NCBI GenBank assembly: GCA_001725945.1
Contig: LRMT01000041.1
Coordinates: 1 to 64,000, forward strand
Direction: 5' to 3'
Length of the DNA: 64,000 nucleotides
Source: Cupriavidus sp. UYMMa02A
Lineage (GTDB): Bacteria; Pseudomonadota; Gammaproteobacteria; Burkholderiales; Burkholderiaceae
Positions within the stretch are counted from its first letter, which is position 1. Each line of letters begins with the position of its first letter. The notes beneath the pieces were generated by a model that did no database searches, was not told the origin of the DNA, and saw nothing but the letters and a program-made list of their open reading frames with translations. Positions 52,184-62,085 of this stretch are shown piece by piece. Both the position numbers and the translations under genes were made by a program.

Positions 52184-53288
52184 CTAATTTTTTTGCTCTC
52201 TGCTGGTGCGCTCGCGCACTGGGTCTGTTTTGAATAGACCGCATGCAAGTTGTCAAAAGAATTCTTCCAGTTGCTGGCCTGCATTTTATACCACTCCGCG
52301 TTTGCAGCCGCTGTGCTATCCGCATACCAAAGCTGCATCAAATGCGTGATCAGTCTGACACTGAAGGCTTTATCGATAAGAGAGGGCAGAGCCAGAATTC
52401 GTTCTGGACTTGGGCGGAACGAGTGGACAACATGGTAAGCAACGTTCACATTGCTCTCCTCCCTATTAAGGCCGGCCGGATTTTCCTGTCTCATGTTCTT
52501 GAACAGATACTCAATCCTAGCGAAAGTCTCTGGGTTGCTTGCCACGGCGCCAATATAGGTCGAGCTATATCTTATGTCGGATTCAAAACCAGTAAAGAAA
52601 TAGCCTGGAAAATCGCCAAGCAAGGTTTCGATGCCCTGAATGGTCGGATAGTAGATATGCTCATAGGAGCCTTCGAGCCACTCCTTGTTGTCGCGTGTAT
52701 CCGACATCAATGGAATTTCGAAAATCAATGCGCCCTCCGAACTCAGGGCATTTAGGCAGGCACTAAATGCTCCGCGGAGATCCAGTACGTGCTCGAACGT
52801 TGCTATCGAGGTGATTATGTCGAAGTAACCCTTGAACTCATCGCGAGCAAGGTCAGCGAGCACATCATTCCCGATGATGCGTACGCCGCCATCGCGTGCA
52901 CGCTCGGCAGCATGTGCATTGACTTCAATGCCGTAAGTTCGTATGGCGCGCCGAGATTGCGCAGCATGAACCCATCAGCACAGCCAACGTCCAGTACACG
53001 ACCCCCCTTGATCAGTGCTTGAACAAGTAGTCTTACCCAAAGCAGAGCGTGCTCGGCGGTGAACGCGTAATCGGCATACCCAATTTCTGCTTGCTCTTCC
53101 CCGCCGTAGTAGCCGTCATGGTAGAAGGCACTGGTGTCAGCGGGTGGATTTTCAATCATCCCCATTCCGCAGTTTGCGCAGAAGAGAACGCGTCGGCCAT
53201 CACCGCGCTCCATGGCATGGGAATAGTGCGTGTGAAAGCACACATTGCACTTGAAGGGGCTATTATTCTCGTGCATTTCTGAACTCAC
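52180..53288 (-). CDS. SAM-dependent methyltransferase with N-terminal zinc ribbon (one frame break)
   Basis: About 369 residues. The N-terminus carries FKCNVCFHTHYSH and VLFCANCGMGMIENPP, a four-Cys zinc ribbon. The class I methyltransferase core has motif I RVLDVGCADGFMLRNLGAPY. The frame breaks near 52960, then EFKGYFDIITSIATFEHVLD and GALIFEIPLMSD follow, the usual later motifs. The C-terminal 120 residues (YVVHSF-like AYHVVHSFRPSPERILALPS) are not recognised. This architecture resembles sugar C- or O-methyltransferases of O-antigen loci. Overlaps both neighbours by 4 bases. Confidence 0.78.
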
Positions 53289-54451
53289 GATCCGCTAAGT
53301 TTCCGGAGAAGCAGCGGGGCGCGCTTGGCTCTCCGTAGCAATGCCGAAGCGATCCGCCGCGGCGTGTACCTGGTGTGGCGCAACTGATACATGCGTTCCC
53401 AGTGCTCGGCCTGCGCCTGCCAGTAGTTTCGCGCATGGATAAACTCACCAATATCTTGCTCGAGCTTGGTCGCATACGCAAAACCAGGCGAGCCCTCGCG
53501 GTAGATGGTCAGCGCACGCCGTCCTGAACGCGTGAGGGTTCCCTCTTCGTCGTTCGCCATGACAGCGCTTCGAAAGCTGACGAAGTCAGCGAAGTCTGGC
53601 GTGGCCATCATGATGCCAAGCAGGCGATAGGCATGCCTGGGTTCCAGCTTGCAAAGCTCCCCGTGCCGGGCTATCCAAGCCATGATGCTTTCGACTGCTG
53701 GATAGAGCGCGCGCGCCTCGGCCAGAGGAATCAGGTTACGCATCATTGCATAGCTGAGTTCCAGGAACTGGCCAAGCGGGTCAGCGTGAGTGACGCCTCG
53801 CTTGTGCAGGCGCATGAAAGTGAGTTGTTGCGGCACCACGGCAAATTTGCAACCCATTCGCAGCGCCCTGGTCCACAGTTCATAGTCCGGGGCGCGTACC
53901 ATCCCGGCGTCGTCCAGACCGATGCGAAGATGCGCGGCCCGGCGCACCATGCTCGAGGAACGGCACAGCCAATTCATGCCAATCCACATCTGGACGAGAT
54001 TGAGTTCATGCGGCTTATTGATGCCCGACTCAAGTGACGGCGCGTCCGGATGTGGTGCACCTTCATGGTCCAGTATCGTGACATAACTGCCGACAATGTC
54101 GAGGCTGGGATCCGCTTCAACCGCGCGCAGCTGGAGTTCGGCCTTTTCGGGCGCGATCCAGTCGTCGGCATCTAGATTGACCAACCAGGTCCCGCGAGCG
54201 GCCTGGACCGCGCGGTTGTAACTGCCTGCGCCCCCGAGATTGGTTTCATTGACGATCAGCCGGATGCGCGGATCGTCGAAGCTGCGTATGACTGCAACGG
54301 AGTTATCCCGCGAACAATCATCCACCACAACGATTTCAAAGTCCTGAACGGTCTGCTCCAGAATGGATCGCAGCGTCGTCCCGATGTACTCCTCGTAGTT
54401 GTACGAGAGGACGATATAGGACAGTAGTGGCTGGTGGTTTAGTTCAGGCAT
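53285..54451 (-). CDS. Glycosyltransferase family 2
   Basis: Intact, 388 residues. GT-A core LLSYIVLSYNYEEYIGTTLR, FEIVVVDDCSRDNSVAVIRS, GTWLVNLDADDWIAPEKAEL (DADD site) and VRAPDYELWTRALRMGCKFA. The C-terminal half is helical, with HARNYWQAQAEHWERMYQLR and a basic end. Stop overlaps the methyltransferase start; the start overlaps the aminotransferase stop by 8 bases. Sugar and linkage unknown. Confidence 0.85.
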   Translation of the reverse strand: MPELNHQPLLSYIVLSYNYEEYIGTTLRSILEQTVQDFEIVVVDDCSRDNSVAVIRSFDDPRIRLIVNETNLGGAGSYNRAVQAARGTWLVNLDADDWIAPEKAELQLRAVEADPSLDIVGSYVTILDHEGAPHPDAPSLESGINKPHELNLVQMWIGMNWLCRSSSMVRRAAHLRIGLDDAGMVRAPDYELWTRALRMGCKFAVVPQQLTFMRLHKRGVTHADPLGQFLELSYAMMRNLIPLAEARALYPAVESIMAWIARHGELCKLEPRHAYRLLGIMMATPDFADFVSFRSAVMANDEEGTLTRSGRRALTIYREGSPGFAYATKLEQDIGEFIHARNYWQAQAEHWERMYQLRHTRYTPRRIASALLRRAKRAPLLLRKLSGS

Positions 54452-55534
54452 GCTGCAATTCGGTCAAGGTCGCGTCGGTCAGATTGTCGTGGAAAGGCAA
54501 TCCAATTACGCGCGCAGCCAATTTGTCAGTGCCGGAGAGGTCCGCGCGCGGGACATCGGCAAAGGCGGGGTGCCGGTGGCATCCGAGTCCCCACCAGCGA
54601 CGCCACTCGATGCCTGCCGCATCGAGGCGCTCGAGCGTGCCAGTGACATCGGCCTCCGGAACAAACACGTTCAGCGTCATGGTTACCCATTTGTCTCCGA
54701 CGCCTCGCTGCAGGCGCACGGCTTTACCTTCGAGGCGATGACTATAGGCATCGGTCAGATTACGGAGGGCCTGGAGTCGTGCAGGAAGTGCGTCGAGGAC
54801 GGCAAGGCCGACTGCGGCGGCATACTCGGAAATCCGATAGTTGCCGCCTCGAATCGTGGCGAGGCGTTCTGCGCCCAGAAAGCCGAAGCAGTCATGGCAG
54901 TCGTGCGCTCTGCCAATTCCGTGTCAGAGGTCAGAATGGCACCGCCTTCACCGATGCCAAGCACCTTTGTGGCATGCAGGCTCACGCACGCCGGTTGCTT
55001 GCCAACGTCGGAAAGCGCTGTCACTGCTGCAGCAGCATCGAACGACCGGGATACCGTGATCGGCTTCGAACGCAGCCCATGCCGGGAAATCGGGTGGTGC
55101 ACCGAACGCGCTGACCACGAGAACCGCAGCAGGTTTTTCAGGCAATCCATCCAGCGCCGCCTCTGCAATCTCGGGTGTCAAAGCAAGGCTGTCGGGACAG
55201 ACCTCAAGAAGATACGGAGTGAGACCGGCATTGCAAACGGCATGCGCACTGGCGATAAACGTGTAAGACGGCATCAGGCAATAGCGTTTCCCGTGCGTTG
55301 CACGTGACCGGAGGGCAAGCTCGATTGCAGTTGTGCCATTGCTTGTCAGCGTGACCCCCTTCGCGCCGGTCAGTGCACTAAGCCGAGCAACGAACTCCCG
55401 ATTGAGCGGGCCATAATTGCTGTAGGTTCGATTCGCATCGAGCGTTGCAAGTAGGGCAGCAATGCGGCTGCTTCCGGCAGGCGCGGAATCAGTACCTTGA
55501 TCGGTGCGGGCGGAGTGATTACGGATGTAGACAT
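54444..55534 (-). CDS. DegT/DnrJ/EryC1-type sugar aminotransferase (several frame breaks)
   Basis: PLP enzyme that aminates a nucleotide-linked keto sugar. Probable start ATG 55534 giving MSTSVITPPAPIKVLIPRLP, then a break near 55440 into NRTYSNYGPLNREFVARLSA. Family motifs: GVTLTSNGTTAIELALRSRA, CLMPSYTFIASAHAVCNAGL, PVVVDAAAAV (partly out of frame near 55050) and the Schiff-base Lys in VSLHATKVLGIGEGGAILTS. Further breaks near 54870 and 54760. Ends GLPFHDNLTDATLTELQHA. About 363 residues. With the NeuD-like acyltransferase next to it, an N-acylated amino sugar such as a dTDP-3- or 4-amino-6-deoxyhexose is likely; RmlB supplies a suitable keto sugar. Confidence 0.82.
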
Positions 55535-55606
55535 TGCGAAATCTGCTCAATATTGGTTGATGCCGAAAATTGCATTAGGGGGTGTCTCGAGACAACTCCC
55601 GGTGAA

Positions 55607-56204
55607 CTATCGGCGCGCGGGCACGCCGACTACGGTGGCGCCAGGCTCGACGTCGCGGACGACGACTGCGCCAGCTCCAACAATTGCGCCTGCGCCGATC
55701 CTGCATCTCGGAGCAACCACTGCGCCCACACCAAGGTCCGCGCCGTCTTCAACGGTAACCCATCCAGCCAGCGAAACCCCAGGGCCGAGATTGACGAAGT
55801 CGCCGATCCTGCAGTCATGGGAAATGATGCACCCCGGATTGATCAACGCATGCTTTCCGATCTTAATGTCGGTGGTCATGCTTGCAGGACCCAAGAAGAT
55901 GGCGCCCTCGCCAATCTCGACATGGGGCCCCTGACAACGGAGGGGTGCACTACGGTTGGGAAGTGCTGGCCGCGCAACATACGCACAATGCGCGCTCGGG
56001 ACGGGCAATCCCCGACCGCCACGACAAAGGACGTCTTCGGATTGTCCAGCCATTGACTGACGTCGTCATAACTGGTACGCCGCTAATCGGGTTCGATCCA
56101 TATCCAGGTTCGACCGCAAATGCTTCTATCTCATGGCCGGTGATGTTGAGTGTAGCGAGTACCTCACGGCCGAGGCCACCGGCCCCGAAGATCACAATTG
56201 GCAT
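55607..56204 (-). CDS. NeuD-like sugar acyltransferase, left-handed beta-helix (frame breaks)
   Basis: About 199 residues. Start MPIVIFGAGGLGREVLATLN at 56204, a Rossmann-like N-terminal domain. Breaks between about 56060 and 55940 hide DNPKTSFVVAVGDC-like sequence. The C-terminal hexapeptide repeats are clear: GPHVEIGEGAIFLGPASMTT, DIKIGKHALINPGCIISHDC, RIGDFVNLGPGVSLAGWVTV and PRCRIGAGAIVGAGAVVVRD. Ends VEPGATVVGVPARR. It transfers an acetyl or other acyl group to the amino group made by the neighbouring aminotransferase, by analogy with PglD/NeuD families. Confidence 0.82.
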
Positions 56205-56321
56205 CTTAGCTGGCAAGCGCCATGTGACGGCGTCACAGGGCGAATTTGATAGAAACGGCAAGTATCTCACACGCTGCGGCGCCGCAACAGTGACTCCGTC
56301 CGTGAATCGTAAGTACCCGTT

Positions 56322-57673
56322 TTATGACTTGATTCTTCGAAACAGAAGGAATCTGGATGAGAGGTAATTGACGCTCAGGCCCGCTAAACTTCCGATGCCG
56401 ACCCCGATAATGGGGTGCGCAGCGATGCGTGCGCTTAACGAGACCACCACAGCATAGGCGCTGTAATTTATGGCTCCACCGCCGCACATCAGCAGCAGAT
56501 AGCTGAGGTACTCGCGCAATATCGACTGGCCCGAGTGTCGACCTGAAACGTCCTTGATCGATTTAGTATCCATGTAACCGAGGCGGCGCACAAAAAGGAA
56601 ATCGCACGACCCCAATATAGCCCGCACTGTGCTTTCACCAGGTAGAGGACGCCTGTATCAACCAAAAACCCGATAGTGCCGGCGAAGATGAAAAAGAAAA
56701 GTTCCCTTGCGACTTTTTCATCAGCTCCCATCTTCCATCGTGTGGCCGGGATAGATAAATAAATAAGCCGTTTGCCCTCATGGCGGCCGCGCGTCACAGT
56801 ATCCAGGACGAAACCGCAGACGAACGAAAGAAGCCCAGAAAGCATAATGCCAGTGGACAAAACAGCCAGGGGCAAGCGGGGTACGAGACCCGTTTCGATG
56901 TACTCCAGAACAACTGGAGTAGCGCAAAGCGCGGACAGTAGTATTAGTGCACTGCCAATGATGCCGAAAAAAGCAAATGGTCGTTCACTCATATACAACT
57001 TCACGATCGAGCGTAAAATTCTGAAGCCATCTCGATAGGTCGATAGCTTGCTGCTGGACCCCACCGGACGTTCGCCATAATTCGTGCTGACCTCACCATA
57101 GGGCATCCGCAATTCCAGAGCATGGACGGTCAACTCCGTCTCGGTTTCGAAGCCCGCCGCTAATGCCGGGAATGATTTTGCGTAGCGGCGTGAGAACGCT
57201 CGATAACCTGACAGCATATCGGTGAACTGTCCATTGAAAATACGCATTACGGTATTGGTGAGTAACCGATTTCCGAAGCGATGTCCTTTGCGATACGCAT
57301 CTTTGCTTTTGTCGGTCCGACAGCCTACTACCATGTCTAGCCCTTCATTCAGCAACTTTTCGATCAACTTTGGTGCGGCGCGGGCATCATACGTGGCGTC
57401 GCCATCGACCATCAGGTAGACGTCAGCCTCGGTGTCGGCAAACATACGCCGAACCACATTGCCTTTGCCCTTCAGTCCCACATGAATGACCTCGGCGCCA
57501 GCCGCTAGTGCCATCTCAGCCGTTCGATCGGTGGAAGCGTTGTCAAACACATAGATCTCGGCGGTGGGTAGCGCTTCCTTAAATGACCGGACTACCTCTT
57601 CGATTGCAACTTCCTCATTAAAACAAGGAATGATTACTGCAATTCTGATCGTGGTAAATTGTTCGCGATGCAT
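56322..57673 (-). CDS. Fusion of polyprenyl-phosphate glycosyltransferase (GT2) and GtrA-like domain (one frame break)
   Basis: About 450 residues. The GT2 domain resembles dolichyl-phosphate mannose/glucose synthases: IRIAVIIPCFNEEVAIEEVV, AEIYVFDNASTDRTAEMALA, VYLMVDGDATYDARAAPKLI and GQFTDMLSGYRAFSRRYAKS. Two membrane helices follow (FFGIIGSALILLSALCATPV, LPLAVLSTGIMLSGLLSFVC). After VARELFFFIFAGTIGFLVDT comes a four-helix GtrA domain, broken near 56545 and resumed LREYLSYLLLMCGGGAINYS. Such fusions make and flip polyprenyl-phosphate hexose for GT-C enzymes. The GT-C-like gene directly upstream overlaps it by 40 bases. Confidence 0.85.
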
Positions 57674-59394
57674 AATAGCTGATTAATGAAAAAGACGCTT
57701 CGGAACGCGACGTGGTCGGGGCCAAGTAGTTGCGGCAGGTCCGCGTCGATTAGCGAAATGTGCGAATAACGGTTGAAGATCCTATCTACTTCTTCAGGCG
57801 GAGACTGCTGTAGTCTGAAATGCCAATATTCCATTGCGGGAACCGCTGTAACATGAGACACGGACTTGTAGCCCAGGCCATTCAGTGTTGCTCCAGCAAA
57901 CCCTTCAATGGCGAGCACGTTCCCATTTCGGCTTGCCTCGAGGTCCAACTTTTGACGCATCTCTGTTTCCGGCAAATTAAAGATGGGCCACGCCGATTGA
58001 ATTGGATTGAAAGGAAGGAATACGATGGCGCTTGCCATGGTCGAGGCGGCCAGCACTGCGACAAGCGGATGTGTGCGCATGAATTGTCGAAGAGGGATTA
58101 GCAGGGATATCAACGGAACAACATACAGGTCAGCGTCGTATTTCGCTTTGAAGCCGAACTTCATTCCCTTGGTTAGCAGCCATGAACCCACCACGATCGA
58201 GAGAAATATGATCGCTCTGCTGGTGCTCCAGATAATTCCAATTCTCTTCAGAAGAGCGAAGCAAAACAATAGCAATAGAAACCCCGCTGCATAGACCATT
58301 CGTTCTGGTTGAACATTATTCCATAGCAATACTTTCCCCAAAATGGCAGGAACTGGAAGGAGCATCCATGCCGTCATCACCGCAAGGCCAATGCCAAGAA
58401 TGAGCAATTCTCGCTTGCGTTCGGGATACTGCCTGAGAGTGCCGGGAATGTTCTTATAGTTAACAAAACAAGCGCATATCAGAAATATCCACGTGCCTAC
58501 CACCCCTATCTCGGAAATGTTCGCCCCAACCAGAGAATTATATTTGCTATCGAACGTGCTCGCCGGCAGAAATTGAGAGAGCCAGAGATCAAATGAAAGT
58601 GTGCCGCCGTCAAGATTACGGTGACCAGGATAAAAGGTCGTAACTGTCTTAGTTAAATAGTCTCTCAGATACAGGGCGCAGGTGCCTGCCGATAGCATTG
58701 CGACAACAATAAGCGCGATGAGTCTTTTGGGTTGGAACCATTCCTTGCCATGGCAAAAGAAGAAAATTGCGCCAACGAATGCCAGCGATATGACGACCGG
58801 CGGGTAGAAATTCGTGACAAGCCAGCTTGTGGCCAACCAATAGAACAAAGTTAGTCGAAGCCATATGGGTAGTTGCACAAATAAAACGGTCAGCGCCATC
58901 GCAAACAACGATAGGATCGGACCTTTTTCGCTCCACCAGAATTGTGTAAATCCCGTGAGATAAAGACTGAGGGTCAGCAGCAGTGCTTCAACGTTGCTCG
59001 CACCAGCAATACGAAATAGTTTGCTATAGGCGATCAGGAAAATCGCAAAAATAGCAAACCAATGAAAGGAATACGCATATGCGGCGTTCAGGATTGGGTA
59101 CAGCCACATTGTGGGCTTGAATATAAGTCCCCAGTCTGTGATGGGAAGTCCATAGTTTATGCGCAGATCTTCATTGTAAAAGGAGGTGTGGTTGAATCGT
59201 TCAAATTTGTTATTTGCAGTGGCCTGGATCAGAGGCGTTACCACAGACCACTCGTCACTGCGGACCGGCTTCGGTGAGCCTAGAATCAGACCCAATTTCG
59301 GTGCGCCGATCTGGTTCAGAACGACTCCATAAGAAGAGGGTGACCATGTGTTGGTTACATAGAAAATACCCAATATAACAAGCCGATAATGCAA
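57634..59394 (-). CDS. Large GT-C-like polytopic membrane protein
   Basis: 586 residues from a TTG at 59394; an ATG at 59417 with GAGGAAA upstream is a better start but would need one frame correction. The first periplasmic loop has KPVRSDEWSVVTPLIQAT, whose SDEW acidic pair resembles GT-C active sites. Then YGLPITDWGLIFKPTMWLYP and about ten further membrane helices (FAIFAIFLIAYSKLF, LIALIVVAMLSAGTCALYLR, LLILGIGLAVMTAWMLLPVP). A C-terminal part with HVTAVPAMEYWHFRLQQSPP is soluble. AT-rich relative to the rest of the window. It likely uses the sugar lipid made by the overlapping GT2-GtrA protein; acceptor unknown. Confidence 0.68.
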   Translation of the reverse strand: MHYRLVILGIFYVTNTWSPSSYGVVLNQIGAPKLGLILGSPKPVRSDEWSVVTPLIQATANNKFERFNHTSFYNEDLRINYGLPITDWGLIFKPTMWLYPILNAAYAYSFHWFAIFAIFLIAYSKLFRIAGASNVEALLLTLSLYLTGFTQFWWSEKGPILSLFAMALTVLFVQLPIWLRLTLFYWLATSWLVTNFYPPVVISLAFVGAIFFFCHGKEWFQPKRLIALIVVAMLSAGTCALYLRDYLTKTVTTFYPGHRNLDGGTLSFDLWLSQFLPASTFDSKYNSLVGANISEIGVVGTWIFLICACFVNYKNIPGTLRQYPERKRELLILGIGLAVMTAWMLLPVPAILGKVLLWNNVQPERMVYAAGFLLLLFCFALLKRIGIIWSTSRAIIFLSIVVGSWLLTKGMKFGFKAKYDADLYVVPLISLLIPLRQFMRTHPLVAVLAASTMASAIVFLPFNPIQSAWPIFNLPETEMRQKLDLEASRNGNVLAIEGFAGATLNGLGYKSVSHVTAVPAMEYWHFRLQQSPPEEVDRIFNRYSHISLIDADLPQLLGPDHVAFRSVFFINQLLCIANNLPRSELQ

Positions 59395-59417
59395 TACTGC
59401 TTTTGCAGTAGTTTCAT

Positions 59418-59746
59418 TAGGCTATCATTTCCTCGAGTCGCCTTAACAATGCTTCTTTCATGAAAGGTTATTCTTCAAATTTGAAACGACGTGTGTACTA
59501 CATGTCGGTGCCTGTCTCTGATTTTTCTGGGTTCCGGATATTATGTAAGGGGTTGGTGCGGGTGCAATCGCTTACCAACTTTCCCCACGTATCGCCACTG
59601 GTGTCCTAATTTTACCTGCGATTGGTCCGCACCAATGGTTCGGTTACGGCATGCGACAATATGCAACGACCAAGCTACCTTGAAGGCGCATCCTGGTGGT
59701 TTCCCCCCGCCCTAGATGATTGGGGCATACTTTCTGGAGTAGGGCC
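59418..59746. other. Non-coding or decayed stretch between GT-C gene and GT4 gene
   Basis: No convincing gene. On the plus strand around 59608-59672 there is LPAIGPHQWFGYGMRQYATT followed by a stop, which looks protein-like but matches nothing I recognise. Otherwise only short, broken frames. Probably the remains of an older gene plus spacer. Confidence 0.4.
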
Positions 59747-60831
59747 TCAGGTACACGGAGAGAACAGAACGCTCCACTTTTTGACGATATTGGGCAAAGC
59801 ATAGTCTCCGACCCGTCTCTGCCCGACCGTGGCCATTTTAAGAACCTCAACCCCACCGTGAATCACATGCAACAGCGCTTCAGACAACGCTTCGCAATCC
59901 TCAACCGGTACGACTGACGCATTTACGTTACCCACCAGCATTTCCCGCGGTCCTGTCTCGCAGTTTGTAGAAACGATCGGTAACCCAAACGCCATCGCCT
60001 CAATCAATACCAGCCCGAATCCCTCATACCGAGAACTCAGGCAAAAATCGAAGCCTTGCGATATGCCTCCGTCGCATCCCGACATATTCCGGGCAAACTG
60101 ACACTGGCCTGCAGTCCGAGCTCCTCAACCAGCGCAGTCAGGGCAGGCCGTTTATCCCCCTCCCCATGAATGACGAGCCTCCAATCAGGTGCCTCAGGCG
60201 ATACCCGCTTCCACGCCCGAATGAGCACATCAAAGCCTTTCGCATGCACCAACCGCCCCATTGCCAGCACAGTCTTGCTTGTCCGAGGTGCCGGCTCTTC
60301 CGGGAACGGAAAGGGCAGAGGATTGGGAATGGTGACCACATGGCTGCGCGGCCGCAGCGCTTCTTCCCACCGTTGCCGGTCCCGCTCGGTCAGCACCACG
60401 ACATGCTTGCAGTAGCGCGCAGCCAATCGGCGCGCAAACCTTCGAGCCCGCTTCCCGAGGTCCTCATCGAAGTGACAGTGCTCCCAGGCAATATGCTCAA
60501 CACCCAGTCCAACCGTGGCCGGCAGCGCAAACAGCGCGAGCATCGTGTCTACCTGTACCAGCACGTCAACCTTCTGCTCACGACAATAGCGACGAATGCC
60601 TGCCACCGTGGTGAGATAAGCTCGCTTGAAAGACGGACGTTGCGAGAACAGTGCCTCATGCCGCACTGATGAATGCAGCGGAAAGCAACTCTCTTTGTCC
60701 CAAAGACTGAGAATGCTGACGGTATGGCCACAATCGGCCAGTGCATTGGCGATGACGGCCGTCATCCGCTCGGCCCCGGCCATGGCATTCAGCGTCCCCG
60801 TCAGGAAGCAGATGTGGCGGCTCTGGCTCAT
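59747..60831 (-). CDS. Glycosyltransferase family 4 (one frame break)
   Basis: About 361 residues. Start MSQSRHICFLTGTLNAMAGA, with GAERMTAVIANALADCGHTV typical of GT4. Then VVVLTERDRQRWEEALRPRS, VTIPNPLPFPFPEEPAPRTS, TVLAMGRLVHAKGFDVLIRA and, after a break near 60053, CLSSRYEGFGLVLIEAMAFG (EX7E donor site) and PIVSTNCETGPREML. It resembles amylovoran/capsular GT4 enzymes such as AmsD or EpsD. The start overlaps the wzx stop as ATGA. Confidence 0.85.
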
Positions 60832-62085
60832 GCTTTTGCCTCATGCTGCGCCGGCGCGCCTTGCGTCTGACGCAACCAGATACCGATGCCGAATGCGATG
60901 GCAAGCAAATTCGCGACCGCATACCCGAGAATTGCTCCGCGCGCGCCAAGGTGCGGAATCGCAATGCTGTCCACGACGATCGTGGTGGCAAACACAATGC
61001 CCCACTTGATGGCTACGAGTTGTGGCCGACGCATGTAGATGGGTAGCAGCGTGAGCGCAACGTCCGCGAACACGAGCGAGGAAGCCAGGGCCGCAAGCTG
61101 CAGCAGGTCAGCTGCAGAGGCGAATGCCGAGCCATAGAGAAGGTGAATGATCCAGTGCGCAGACATGGCGATTATGATTCCGCCCGTGATGCCGACCGCC
61201 ACCATGCCAACTGCAATCCGCAGGATATTCCTGCGCGCCTGCACTAATGTAGGCTGCGCATAGACATACATCGGGGCGATGCCTGCGGCAAGAATGCTGG
61301 CCACTGTCACAAAGTTGTCCAGTATCTGCATTGTGGCCGCGTAGGCGCGAATTCGGGCAACGATACGAAGGGCTTGAGCAGTAGCTGGTCCACCCGGCGC
61401 GACCCCATCATCAGCATGAAACTTACCCAGAAGAGCGTGCCATTGCTGAACAGGTCCTTTGCCAGCCCAGGGTCGGCCGCAACGCGCGCCTTCGGTGCGC
61501 GGGACAGGTAGAACAGCGCCAGCAATATTGCCGCGAGCACTGGCTCGACCGAGATCGCGACCGCATAGACCGGCACGCTCTGGCTGCCCAACCAGAACAA
61601 TGTCCCGACGCAAGCGCCTTGACGATCAGCGAGGATATATTGATGACGGCATTGGGACGCGTGCGCGTGTGGGACTGCATCCATGCCGTCACGATGCCCG
61701 ACGGCTCGCGCAGCAAGACGGCAATACCCAGTATCAATGCGGGTAACCAGGTCTCTGGCCCTTGGCCCGTTACGAGCATGAAGGCGCCAATCATCAAATA
61801 CGCCAGCACCCCCGCCCCAAACCGCAACCCGAACGCATGCACCACCAACCGATGCTGCGCGACCGGATCCGTATTCGCCACCAGCCGCGGAATCACCACC
61901 TCACCACCGCAGATCAGCGCCACCGACGCCGCGATATACACCACCGCCTGCGCATACTGAAAATGCGCAAATCCCTCCGGCCCAAGCCCTCGCGCCAGCA
62001 TGGCGACGATGCCGATGCCGCCCGCGACCTGCAGGCCGCGCTCCGTCAGCATCCACGCGAGGTTGCTCGCGACCTGCCGCCTCAT
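60828..62085 (-). CDS. Wzx-type oligosaccharide flippase (two frame breaks)
   Basis: Polytopic MOP/PST-family exporter, about 419 residues. Start MRRQVASNLAWMLTERGLQV at 62085. Then GIGIVAMLARGLGPEGFAHF, AQAVVYIAASVALICGGEVV, LPALILGIAVLLREPSGIVT and, after a break near 61620, GTLFWLGSQSVPVYAVAISV and KDLFSNGTLFWVSFMLMMGS with RRVDQLLL. A break near 61350 leads to TMQILDNFVTVASILAAGIA. Ends APAQHEAKA. It flips undecaprenyl-PP-linked repeat units. No Wzy polymerase was identified with confidence in the window. Confidence 0.82.

Noticed and set aside
52243-52755. A 170-codon plus-strand frame
   Set aside because: Antisense of the methyltransferase C-terminal part, without motifs.
54450-55307. 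A 285-codon plus-strand frame
   Set aside because: Antisense of the DegT aminotransferase, which is supported by its PLP motifs despite frame breaks.
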